Source of the DNA: Euglena gracilis
Lineage: Eukaryota > Euglenida > Euglenophyceae > Euglenales
DNA: 64,000 nucleotides
Assembly (NCBI GenBank): GCA_039621445.1
Contig: CP154955.1
Coordinates: forward strand, 43,175,540 to 43,239,539
Direction: 5' to 3'
How positions within the stretch are numbered: the first letter of the stretch is position 1; each line of letters starts with the position of its first letter. The position numbers and the translations under genes are program-made. The notes below the pieces were generated by a model, which saw only the letters and a program-made list of their open reading frames with translations, searched no databases and was not told the origin of the DNA. Positions 53,931 to 63,185 of this stretch are shown here, one piece after another.

Positions 53931-54671
53931 GCCGACAATTGGTGGTTCTGCTCACATCGATGGGCTCCTTGCCTTTGGATCAACCCCCCGGAAACCGATT
54001 GTCCCCTGCCCTGTTCTCGCCTGTCTGTCCTCTTCCTATTTTGAGAATTTCACACATTTTTTTCCCTTTGGAGATTGGATGTTTCTTCAGCTGAAAAAAA
54101 ATTGCGAACACAGTTTTCCAGCTTCTGGTCGCAATTGTGTGAAACAATTGTTTTGCGGGCTTTGTGTTGGTGGAGTGTTGAAATTTTTTTGATTTTTTCC
54201 CCTCTCCCATGCCCATGCTTTGATTTGACTCAGGAGACCCCCAAGGGCATCCGGTGGGGGGGGGGGTAGGTGGGAAAGGCAAATCGCTGCTTTTTTGCGT
54301 TCTTTTGTGTTTTTCGACTTTGGCAAGGTTGTGTTTTTTTAACGATTTTTTTTGCCTTTTTTGATTGAAAAATGTTTTGAGTTTGGAAAAACTTTCGCTT
54401 TGACTCCAGGGTATTAAGGAAGCGTTGGTTTTGCACAGGGATCGGACCCCTTGCATTAAAAACCTCATTTCCATTTTTGTGCGCACCGCCGGACTCCAGT
54501 TGGGGGCCCTGGGGGGAGGGGTCCAGCGAGTCCATTTCCCCCCATGTCTAGCTAAATGGCTGGCTAGTGAACCCCCCCCCGGGTCCTCAAGCAATGGCCT
54601 GGATGGCAGGTTTTGATTGGGCATTGTGACTGTCGTCTGTCCCTTGATATCCGAGTGTGACATTCTGCCAG

Positions 54672-54806
54672 CCCCTGCTTGTGGAATATCTGGCCCGCTT
54701 TCGGTTCAACAACCTCACGAGCATACTCCGGTCACTAGCCCAGGTTGTGCCGCGCTTGGTGTTGATTCAGGGGATTCCAGCCTTGGACACGCCTCCCACC
54801 ATCAGG
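54672..54806 (+). CDS. Helical-repeat protein, exon K
   Basis: Between CTGCCAG and an AGG/GTTGTA donor the frame reads PLLVEYLARFRFNNLTSILR, SLAQVVPRLVLIQGIPALDT, PPTIR. It is leucine-rich and helical, with F-x-x-x-x-L-x-x-I-L-R-x-L-A consistent with a diverged repeat. Canonical splice sites on both sides support it. Confidence 0.65.
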
Positions 54807-55013
54807 GTTGTATGGGAAGCTCCGCAGACATGAGGTAGGTGGTAGGGGGGGTCACCCTGCCGCCCCATTTTCTTTTGAGGCTGAAGATCTGTACGAGAAA
54901 CGTCATCTAATTCGAGGTATCGGGACGTTCTTTTCCCTTCACGGTGGTTGTGGGGGGGGGCAGTCGGTGTGGTGTTGTGGATTTTTTGGGTTACATAGAC
55001 TCCTACACACCAG

Positions 55014-55145
55014 AGCCTGCCGGCACGCGCCTCGGGGTGCGCAATGAGCAGCTGCTGGACCTGATCATGCAGCAGGGCAAGGTGCGGAAGTCGCTGTGGA
55101 CGGCCACCGGCCAGCAGTTTGCCACCCTGTTGTCCGCCGCGCAGG
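55014..55145 (+). CDS. Helical-repeat protein, exon L
   Basis: CACCAG acceptor, then EPAGTRLGVRNEQLLDLIMQ, QGKVRKSLWTATGQQFATLL and SAAQ, with a GTGCTGG donor. GC-rich coding texture; the repeat core is weak, so this may be a linker or cap. Confidence 0.6.
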
Positions 55146-55959
55146 GTGCTGGGCCTGTGGGGAGATCTCCGTATGCTTTCTGTTTGCCTCTCTGGATGTG
55201 AGAAGATGCAGAGTCAAAATCCATCCCTGCACATGTCAGTATTCCGCTCCGTCTCCACTCAGGGTTCCTCTCCAGACAAAAAAAATTCGGGCCTCTGGTC
55301 AAGAAACACCCTGCGAGGGTTCCGCTCGAGAAACTGTCAGGGTCCCTGTTGCACCAACCTGTCATCATGCCCCCCCCCCCCCGCTTGTCTTTGACATGGC
55401 TTGTCCATGACCCCCCATATCAATCACATTTTTCCTGTACACAAAATGTCCCCTGGTACACAGTGTGCATAGCACCCCTCCCCCCCGTGTCAACCTCTCC
55501 CCATATTTTGGCATGCCAGGGACAAAGGAAACTGTCCTCAGCCTCCTTGCACCCTCTAACCTGTTCTTGTAGACCTCCCTGAATTGTCTCCTGACGATTT
55601 TTAAAATTGTCAGGAATTATTTTTTTCGCATTTCGCATTGAGAAAATGGCAATTTCTTGATGATTTATGAAAATTCCGAACAGGTTTTTTTCAGGCTTCT
55701 GGTTACAAATTTACCAGATTTGTTTTTCCGATTTAGTTTTGTCACTGCTCGAAAATGTCAACTTTTTTCCCTTTCTGACGCGGACCTGCCCGGGAATTTG
55801 TCCTCTTCCCTTTGTTCCCACTGACCTATCCTGAGAGGTATTTACTGTTTTTGCTGACTTGTCTGCAGTTTTGGGGGGGGGGGTAGGAGGGATGCTGTCA
55901 TACATCGGGGGGGGGGGTAGGAGGGATATTGTCATACATGTCACATCGTCATACATCTC

Positions 55960-56130
55960 TGGCATGTGACGGTGCTGTTGGAGTGCATTGACCCTCAGCG
56001 TCCGCAGCATCCTGGCCTTTTCGCCCTGGCAAACTCCCGCAACACACAACTCTTTGCTCTGCTGGCCCGACGCATTGTTCACCCCCGAGTTATCCACCGG
56101 TTCCGACCTGCCGACGTTGCCAAAGCTGGG
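55960..56130 (+). CDS. Helical-repeat protein, exon M
   Basis: Reads VTVLLECIDPQRPQHPGLFA, LANSRNTQLFALLARRIVHP and RVIHRFRPADVAKAGL. L-F-A-L-L-A-R-R-I followed by F-R-P-A-D-V-A is the repeat linkage seen in exons C-E. Borders are uncertain. Confidence 0.65.
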
Positions 56131-56324
56131 CTTGTGCCTGTCAATTTTCCGGGTTTCCCCCATATCCAGTATATCCAGTCATGGTTCCAGTATTTTGTGC
56201 CCAGAAAAAGGGTTTTCTGCGCTCAAAGTTCTCCTCACCAAGTGTAATTTTATCAAGTTTGGTAACCATGCTTTTGGAGCCACCTGTCCTTTTTTGAAGT
56301 TTTTTTGTTTTGAATTTCCCACAC

Positions 56325-56647
56325 CAGGCTTGTGCTTAGTCGGGTGCCTACCCCACGGGGGGGGGGGGTGGGTTTTAGGGGCTGACACCCCATAGCACCC
56401 GATCCGACCCCCCCCCCCGGGGGGGGGGTAGGGTTTCGGGGGGTGCCTGCCCCTAGCAGGCACCCCCCTCAGACCCCGGCGCCGAAGGCGCCGGGGGCCC
56501 GGAAACGGCCATTTTCAATGAAAATTTTCTGGGTCCGGCCCGGACCCCTATCCCCCCCCCGGGGGGGAGTGTGCCTGCTAGGGGCAGGCACCCTATAGCA
56601 CCCACCCACCCCCCTCCCCCCCCCCCCGGTTGGTAAGCACAAGCATG
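56325..56647. mobile_element. F1 MITE, copy 3
   Basis: 323 bp from CAGGCTTGTGCTTAGTCGGG to GTAAGCACAAGCATG, flanked by exact TCCCACAC (56317-56324, 56648-56655). Contains the GGCGCCGAAGGCGCC centre. It lies between exons M and N. Confidence 0.95.
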
Positions 56648-56956
56648 TCCCACACCCACATCATTTTCTTGGCTTGGTTTTCTCAATTTTTTTAATTGTT
56701 TTATATTTTTCTTACAATAATGAGAAAAATTTCCCATTTTTTCAATCAGATTTTTTTTAATTCTGACCTCCCTCTCTTGTTTAAGCCCCTGCCCTGCCTG
56801 AACACCACACGCTGAACACAACACAACAGTTTTTTTGATTTTTGTTTTGCGCATGGGCCCTCCACAAGGTGCCCGCCCCCCTTGCCCAAAGACCCCCTTT
56901 TACAAACCACCCATCGGGGATTGTGGGTGAGCCGTGTGAGGGTTGCGAGGGCACAG

Positions 56957-57150
56957 GCTTGTTCCAACTGCTTGGGCATATGCCACTGTGGGCCTTCGTG
57001 ACACCGGCCTCTTCCGAGACTTGGCGGCCCACGTCTTGCAGGAGCCAGAGGTCCATCAGTGCACTGCGCAGGATGCAGCAGAGTTGATGTGGGCGTATGC
57101 GACAGTGGGCATTGTGCATCGCCCCCTCATTCGATCCATGCACAGGAAGC
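56957..57150 (+). CDS. Helical-repeat protein, exon N
   Basis: Reads LVPTAWAYATVGLRDTGLFR, DLAAHVLQEPEVHQCTAQDA and AELMWAYATVGIVHRPLIRS. Two W-A-Y-A-T-V-G cores 40 residues apart define the repeat length. A GGCACAG acceptor precedes; the end is placed before the TGA near 57151. Confidence 0.8.
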
Positions 57151-57356
57151 TTTGACCTGGGCAGACTGACACACAATACCCTTCCTTTGGCGAAGTTGCT
57201 GTTTCATGCTCTTGTGAAAATGCTACCCTTCATCCGCAACTCTGCGACGGGAGTTACCTCCCCCCCCCTTGTCGTCGACACGGCGTGTCGTTGACACACC
57301 CCCCGTGTCAACGACACTTTTCTGGAACATGTTTTTTTCTTTTGCGTTGGCCGCAG

Positions 57357-57422
57357 TTTCTGACAAATTTCAGCCAGGACATTTCAAAAATGTGTTGAAT
57401 CTTCTTTCCAGCCATGGCTTCG
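57357..57422 (+). CDS. Helical-repeat protein, exon N2, 5' part (split by an F1 MITE)
   Basis: After GGCCGCAG the frame reads SDKFQPGHFKNVLNLLSSHG. F-Q-P-G-H-F-K-N-V-L-N-L-L matches the repeat core. The coding frame runs straight into the F1 element at 57426, with the last three bases before it (AAT) taken as intronic. Confidence 0.6.
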
Positions 57423-57425
57423 AAT

Positions 57426-57746
57426 CAGGCTTGTGCTTAGTCGGGTGCCTACCCCACGGGGGGGGGGGTGGGTGCTAGGGGCAGGCACCCCATAGCACCC
57501 GATCCGCCCCCCCCCCCCGGGGGGGGCTAGGGTTTCGGGGGGGTGCCTGCCCCTAGCAGGCACCCCCTCCGACCCCGGCGCCGAAGGCGCCGGGGGCCCG
57601 GAAAAGGCCATTTTCAATGAAAATTTTCTGGGTCCGGCCCGGACCCCTATCCCCCCCCCCGGGGGGGGGGTGGTGCGTGCTAGGGGCAGGCACCCTATAG
57701 CACCCTCCCCCCCCCTCCCCCCCCCCGGTTGGTAAGCACAAGCATG
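57426..57746. mobile_element. F1 MITE, copy 4, inside an exon
   Basis: 321 bp with exact CTTCGAAT on both sides (57418-57425, 57747-57754) and F1 termini. If spliced 3 nt before CAG and 5 nt after the terminal ATG, the exon reads GFECHPHSH in frame across the site. It therefore behaves as a candidate nonconventional intron. GTCGTTGACACGGCGTGTCG palindromes flank the region (57275-57320 and 57850-57925). Confidence 0.9.
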
Positions 57747-57751
57747 CTTCG

Positions 57752-57815
57752 AATGTCATCCCCATTCGCACCGGCCACAGTGTGGTGGATATGCATTCAC
57801 GGGGTCATTCATTGT
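57752..57815 (+). CDS. Helical-repeat protein, exon N2, 3' part
   Basis: Continues in frame as ECHPHSHRPQCGGYAFTGS. The protein is less clearly repeat-like here and the end is arbitrary. Confidence 0.4.
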
Positions 57816-58613
57816 TACTGGTGCGGTCAATTTTTTTTATGGTACTGTGTCGTTGACACGGCGTGTCGTTGACACACCCCCCGTGTCAACGACACTTTCC
57901 TGGAACATTGGCGTGTCAACGACAAGGGGGGGGGGAGGTACAAAACGAAGAATTTTGTTTCATACTCTCCCTTCCACCATGGCAGCATGGGGTGAGCAAT
58001 TGGTGGGTGGAGGAGTCGACCCCCCTCCACCAGGCTTTCACGTACTGCCCTGGTTGTTGGGGGGTCTTTGGGGGAGGGGTCCCCTGGGGTCGGGCTGGGT
58101 GGGGGGAACCCCTGGGGGGAGGGGGTTCCCCCCCACCCACCCATCTTAACGAAGCTGTTAAATTGGGGTTAGGGTTAAGTGGTGTTCTTCTCTTGTTCAC
58201 TGTGAAACACTGTAGCTCCGTCAAGGCTACCTGCTCAAGGCTGGGATTGTGGCCATCAAAGCTGCAAATGCCTCTGCTCATTCAGGGTTTTTCTTATCCA
58301 AGCGCCAGCATCTCATCTTCAGACTGCAGTTTGACAGGAATGCAGTTGGGTCCAGCAGCTCATGCCCCCCCCCCCCCCGGAGATTGGAAGACTGACTGGT
58401 TTCAAAAAGGTGATTGCCTGGTCATTTTGAAAGTGGAAAGCCCCCAGTGAGCAATTGGTACAGGTACAGTCCAGATCCGTCAAAATGAAGTATCATTTTT
58501 TATTTTTTTCAATTTCATCAAGTATCAATTCCAACGTGTGTTTTGAGTTTTTTTGTTCCTTGCGAAACCACCAATCCCATTTCCCATTGTTTGGACGGAG
58601 TCCTCTGGGGCAG

Positions 58614-58706
58614 TCCAACAGGAATCCCTGCGCCCATAACCTCGCCATGGCCATTTGGGCCGCGGTGGCCTCTGGCGTGCGCCATCTCACATTGATGGAG
58701 ACTGCG
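58614..58706 (+). CDS. Helical-repeat protein, exon O
   Basis: A GGGGCAG acceptor leads into NRNPCAHNLAMAIWAAVASG and VRHLTLMETA. H-N-L-A-M-A-I-W-A-A-V-A is a repeat core. GCA-CAG after the exon fits a nonconventional donor, and joining to exon P gives LMETAHPGLIQPAVM in frame. Confidence 0.65.
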
Positions 58707-59062
58707 GCACAGAGGTTGCGCTGGGTTGCACCCATTGTGTTTTCAAGTGGTTGGCAGGCAGTGGTGTCGGCCGCCCATCGGTTGTGAAAGGCACGATGAA
58801 TGAACGAATGAATGCCCGCCTGGACCGTCTGGACTGTCATTTTTGCGTTCATCAGGCTTTGGGGGAGGGTACCTCTCCCCATGCTCACTGAGATTTCTAT
58901 TCACTCATTTGTCAGGTGACAATTTCCCAAGCATCATATCAGTGATGCTTGCTGACTGCACAACAAATTGCTGCTGATAATTGGGTTAGAAAGTTTCTTT
59001 TTTATGCATTTGGTGTTTTGCTTTTCGGTCTTTGTCGTTTACCTTGCTTGGCATCTGGGTGG

Positions 59063-59147
59063 CATCCAGGGCTAATTCAACCAGCAGTGATGTCCTCGTT
59101 GAGTGCGGAGGATGCTGCGATGACAGTTTGGGCTTATGCAACCTGCC
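59063..59147 (+). CDS. Helical-repeat protein, exon P
   Basis: Reads HPGLIQPAVMSSLSAEDAAM and TVWAYATC. The 5' border has CTG at -8 to -6 (CTG-GGTGG) and the 3' border AAG-CAG, both as in nonconventional introns. L-S-A-E-D-A-A-M-T-V-W-A-Y-A-T is the repeat core. Confidence 0.7.
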
Positions 59148-59556
59148 AAGCAGTAGTTTCCATCCTTGTCGGCAAGCAGACACGCCCTTCATTTTAATGT
59201 TTTTTTTGCTTTTTTTGCTTTGTGTGGTCCATCTGCATACCTGTTATTACAAATCCAATTTGGCTCGAGTGGGGCTTGGTGTGAGGGACAACCCCCCTGA
59301 AAGGTTCACACGGGGTTTGCTGGCCCAATATTGGCCCAAAAATGGACCTTTCTTGGATGTGCCCATACGTCACTTTTTGCTTGCCCTCGCTCCTGGCAGC
59401 TCTCGCCCTCCGCACTCAATTGTATTCTTATTCTTGGGCTCTTTTTTTTTCATTCATCCTTACCTGGTCCGCTGGGGTCTTTCTGTGCACCATTTTTGGT
59501 CTTAAATCGGCCCCTGGGGGCTCAGCCCCGTCCCCCAGGCGGAAACAGCTGACCCC
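59148..59556 (+). other. Nonconventional intron between exons P and Q
   Basis: Begins AAG-CAGTAGTTTCC and ends GGAAACAGCTG-ACCCC. Nine of eleven terminal bases pair, CAG and CTG sit at +4 to +6 and -8 to -6, and the junction gives WAYATCRPPDGDALL in frame. A GT-AG alternative (GTAGTT to AACAG) would bring an in-frame TGA into exon Q. Confidence 0.7.
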
Positions 59557-59701
59557 GGCCCCCGGACGGAGACGCCCTGCTGGCCGCGCTGGCCCCGGCC
59601 ATCGTGGAGCAGGGCCTGCTGCCCGCGATGTCGCCCCAGCACATCGCCATGACTGCCTGGAGCTATGCTGCGCTGGACGTGAACCACCCGCCGCTGATGG
59701 C
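59557..59701 (+). CDS. Helical-repeat protein, exon Q, 5' part
   Basis: Reads PPDGDALLAALAPAIVEQGL, LPAMSPQHIAMTAWSYAALD and VNHPPLMA. M-S-P-Q-H-I-A-M-T-A-W-S-Y-A-A-L is a complete repeat core. The coding frame is interrupted by the F5 element at 59705. Confidence 0.8.
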
Positions 59702-59704
59702 AGG

Positions 59705-59954
59705 CAGGGCGGTCCATATGGATTGGCCAAGGACCGCCTCTTGAGGACCCTTGAGCCTAAGGGCTGGCCAATTGCCGGTCCGGGCATTGAATGGAGCCAA
59801 TCAGTAAGTCGAAAGACAAATCTTTTGACGTTTTGAGTGGACAGGCAGGTCCAAGGATGCCAGAAATCATTTTTCCCTCAATGCCATTTTTTCTGTGGAT
59901 GTTCCGCCAAATCTGCCGGGATAGGATTTTGTTTTACGCTTGAGGACCGCCCTG
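59705..59954. mobile_element. F5 MITE, short copy, inside an exon
   Basis: 250 bp from CAGGGCGGTCCATATGG to GAGGACCGCCCTG with exact ATGGCAGG on both sides (59697-59704, 59955-59962). Removing 3 nt + element + 5 nt restores NHPPLMAGVAQAVVSLM, which fits the repeat consensus (compare DPTVMGAIASQLL). The exact duplication indicates a recent insertion, so it must be spliced as an intron or the allele is broken. A GC-AG reading of the same borders would give the same mRNA. Confidence 0.9.
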
Positions 59955-59959
59955 ATGGC

Positions 59960-60000
59960 AGGGGTGGCACAGGCAGTTGTCAGTCTCATGCGAGGATGTG
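59960..60000 (+). CDS. Helical-repeat protein, exon Q, 3' part
   Basis: GVAQAVVSLMRG completes the second helix of the repeat begun in 59557-59701. The donor is not resolved. Confidence 0.65.
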
Positions 60001-60310
60001 CTTGTCCTGATTGCGTCTCACATGCTTTTTTGCTTTGCTTCCCCATTCTAGTCCGACCAAAAGTCAAGGCACATGTTGATCAGCACCCTAACCGGGTAAA
60101 ATCGTTTAAGGGGATTTTTTTTCCTTTCTGGTGAACGCCATGTGCAGCTGTTCGGAGCCCCTGAAACAGGGGCACAAGATGACCCTGCCATTTTTGTGTT
60201 GATCATGTCGGTTTTGGACCGAGGGCAACCGAGGCAACCAACCGCGGCCAGGACCCCCACCCCAAGGCCAGAACCCAGTTGCCTTTTTACGGATTCTTTT
60301 TGGTGGGAAT

Positions 60311-60606
60311 CAGGCTTGTGCTTAGTCGGCTGCCTACCCCACGGAGGGGGGGTGCTAGGGGCAGGCACCCAAAAGCACCCATCCGACCCTCGGGGGGGGT
60401 CGGGGTCTTTGGGGTGCCTGCCCATAGCAGGCACCCCCCTCCGCCCCCGGCGTCGAAGGCGCCGCGGGCCCGGAAAAGGCCATTTTCAATGAAAGTTTTC
60501 TGGGTCCCCCCGGGCCCCCCGGCGGATGTGTGCCTGCTTGGGGCAGGCACCCCATAGCACACACCCAACCCCCGCCCCCCCCCCCCGGTTGGTCAGCACA
60601 AGCATG
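60311..60606. mobile_element. F1 MITE, copy 5
   Basis: 296 bp from CAGGCTTGTGCTTAGTCGGC to GTCAGCACAAGCATG, flanked by exact GTGGGAAT (60303-60310, 60607-60614). It ends 19 bp before exon R, inside the intron; the natural acceptor CCTCACAG lies just after it. Confidence 0.95.
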
Positions 60607-60625
60607 GTGGGAATTTCCCTCACAG

Positions 60626-60794
60626 GGGCCAGGGGGCGCTCATCCTCGCCCCCAACGCCCTCCAGGCGATCTCCGCCAAGGCGTTGGCGGGCCTGATCTG
60701 GGCTTTCGCCCGGCTGGGCATCTACGACGAGCCCCTGCTTAACGCCGTGGCTGCCCGCGCCCTCCTGGAGGGGTTCTGGACAGGGCTGTACAGA
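60626..60794 (+). CDS. Helical-repeat protein, exon R, 5' part
   Basis: Reads ALILAPNALQAISAKALAGL, IWAFARLGIYDEPLLNAVAA and RALLEGFWTGLYR. I-S-A-K-A-L-A-G-L-I-W-A-F-A-R-L is a full repeat core, and Y-D-E-P-L-L-N-A-V-A matches exons E and Q. It is bordered on the left by CCTCACAG and on the right by an F2 element. Confidence 0.85.
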
Positions 60795-60797
60795 AAC

Positions 60798-61072
60798 CAG
60801 CCTTCTTTTTAAGTCAGAAGCCCCCCCCCCCCGGGGGGGGAGGGGGTGGGTGGATGGGTCCGCCCCGGCCCCCCCCCCCCCCCGGGGGGGGGTCCCGCGC
60901 CGGGTATATCTTTTCGGCGCGAAGTGCCGAAATTTTTTGAAAATTGCCTTTGGCGGGCCCGATTTTGGGGGGGGGGGGGGGCCCGCCCCCCCCCCCCCCC
61001 CGGGTCCCGCGCCACCCTGGGTGGGTGGGGGGGGACCCCCCTCCCCCCCCGGGGGTCTTAAAAAGAAACCTG
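60798..61072. mobile_element. F2 MITE, copy 3, inside an exon
   Basis: 275 bp from CAGCCTTCTTTTTAAG to CTTAAAAAGAAACCTG. Flanking ACAGAAAC and ACAGGAAT agree at 6 of 8, so it is older than the exact-duplication copies. Removal by the 3 + 5 rule keeps the frame open into a canonical AAG/GTACGT donor at 61120, as expected if it is spliced as an intron. Confidence 0.8.
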
Positions 61073-61077
61073 ACAGG

Positions 61078-61120
61078 AATCCCCGAAACCAGCATGGGTC
61101 CGACCCACACATTTCTCAAG
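61078..61120 (+). CDS. Helical-repeat protein, exon R, 3' part
   Basis: The frame continues about 14 codons (NPRNQHGSDPHISQ) to CTCAAG/GTACGT, an excellent GT donor. No further exon is recognised in the window, so the gene may continue past 64000. Confidence 0.55.
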
Positions 61121-61134
61121 GTACGTCTGACCCC

Positions 61135-61640
61135 GGGGGGGGTGACCAGGGTTGGATGGGAAGCCCTTCGGTATTGAGGTAGGTGGTAGGGGGGGTGGTC
61201 CCGACACCCCCCCTTGGGGGTAAAGTGGTAGGGGGGTCCGGACCACCCCCCCTAGATGTTGGGAGGGGGGGTCCGGACCCCCACCCCCCTCCTTGACAGG
61301 TGCCAAAAATAGCATAAAATTTTCTTCCGGCGCACAGCGCCGGAAAATGAGCAATAACACCCCTTTTGCTGATTTTTGGCCATATTGCCCATTTTTTTGA
61401 TGTGTTGGTGTTTCCCCCCCCCCCAAAAAATGTTCAAAAAATTCCAAAAAATGAGCATTTTTGGATCGATTTTCAAAGGAAAATCAGGGATTTTTGACCG
61501 TTTTGGACCCGATTTCTGGCCCTTTGCCCGTCCATGAAATCGAAATCGAAAAATTTTCGGCCCCCCCTCAGTTTCGAGGTAGGGGGGGGGTCCGACCCCC
61601 CCCCTGACGGCTTCCCATCCAACCCTGGGGGTGACTGAAT
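61135..61640. repeat. ~500-bp dispersed repeat, copy 2
   Basis: Matches 51060-51600 over GGATGGGAAGCCCTTCGGTA, TAGATGTTGGGAGG and TTTTGATGTGTTG. It has a CCGGCGCACAGCGCCGG hairpin where copy 1 has none. Confidence 0.7.
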
Positions 61641-61780
61641 GGTTTTTTTGCCCCCCCCCCCCCAAAATGTTGGCCGGCCAAAACAGGCCCCGCCCCGAGG
61701 GCGGTGTAAATTTTTCGGATTTTTGACCAAAATCCTTTGATTTTTGGCCATTTTCAGCCGCGTAGCCAGATTTCTCCCCG

Positions 61781-62472
61781 CAGACCTCCATTTAGTATGT
61801 ATCATCAAAAAAATTTTTACGTATCACATGTATCACAGCCTAAAAATTAATGTATCACACATGTATCACCAAAAATTTTTTAATGTATCACATATGTATC
61901 ACCAATAAAATTTTAATGTATCACATATGTATCACCAAATTTTTTCATTAAAATTTCCTTTTTTACATCAAATTACATTACATTACGAAAAATTTCTATT
62001 TTTTTTCCTTGATCATCTGGCCTCCAAAAATGCTAAATTTTATGAGAAAGCACAAAAAATGACCCCAAAGGGGGTTTTGGGTGCTATTTTGGGACTTACG
62101 TGACTTCGAAAAATTTCGAAAATTTTTGGGAAATAACACCCCTCCCCAAATAAGACCCCCCCCCCCTCGTGCCGGGACTTCGGGCGAAAAAATAATACCC
62201 CGGGGGTATTATTTATTACTCTTGTCAATGATTTGAGGAATTGTTGTCTCGGAATCCTGTCTTCCGCGTTTTGAAGGTTCCCTTTGGAAGGAGCGGCTGA
62301 GAAGTTGCTGACAAAAAAGACAAAAAATTTGTGTATCACATATGTATCACCAAATTTTTTTTAATGTATCACATATGTATCACCCAAAAAATTTTAATGT
62401 ATCACATATGTTTCACCAAAATAAAATTAATGTATCACAGATACGTTGTGATACGCACTAAATGGCGGTCTG
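61781..62472. mobile_element. F7: 0.69-kb CAG-ended TIR element with GTATCAC repeats
   Basis: Starts CAGACCTCCATTTAGT and ends with the complement of CAGACCGCCATTTAGT. Terminal repeats extend about 24 bp with three mismatches. CTCCCCG is repeated on both sides (7 bp). Subterminal arrays of CACATATGTATCACCAAA lie at both ends. No ORF. Confidence 0.75.
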
Positions 62473-63002
62473 CTCCCCGGTCTCACCCAAGGGGAGGAAC
62501 TGGGTGCATTCACTGGCTTTAGAAAATGACGGACTGGTTTTTTGAACCCCCCCCCCCGGCTGGGAATGCAATGGTATGGTTTGGTCCGATCCCCCCCCAC
62601 CAGGCTTTCATCCACAGCCCTGGCTCTGGACCACTTTTGACCAGCAGGTTGTTGCGCACAGGACCTCCCTGGACGACAATTGACCTCTCTCCCACCCCAC
62701 CATCTATCTGAAAATGGCCACTTTCATACTGGCCTTTGGCCAGGGGGTGTGGCATGGCCATACCATTGCTTAACACCTGTCCCACCCAACCCCCCGGGGG
62801 GGGGTGACTGACTGGTTTTTTCAGAGTGACTGACTGGTTTTCTGGCCAAGAACCCCCTCCCCGGGGTGGGGTGGGCCAGAAAATGAAAAAGTGGCTGGCC
62901 TGGCGCCGAAGGCGCCGGATTTTTTTTGTATTTTTTGAGACTTTTTGGCAAATGTTCATTGCCTCCTGAAGAGTGGCTGATCCCCCCCCCCCCCCGGGGG
63001 GG

Positions 63003-63185
63003 GTGAAGTGACTGACTGGTTTTTTGGGAAAAAGTGACTGACTGGTTTTTTTGGAAAAAGTGACTGACTGGTTTTTTTGGGAAAAAGTGACTGACTGGTT
63101 TTTTTGGAAAAAGTGACTGACTGGTTTTTTGGGAAAGGGTTACTGACTGGTTTTTTGGGAAAGAGTGACTGACTGGTTTTTTCAG
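63003..63185. repeat. 26-bp tandem array GTGACTGACTGGTTTTTTGG
   Basis: About seven units of AGTGACTGACTGGTTTTTT with short AAAAA/GGG spacers; single units also at 37146, 62805 and 62825. It is part of a GC-rich block (62500-63400) with a GGCGCCGAAGGCGCC hairpin at 62901. The remainder to 64000 has no recognised gene. Confidence 0.85.
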
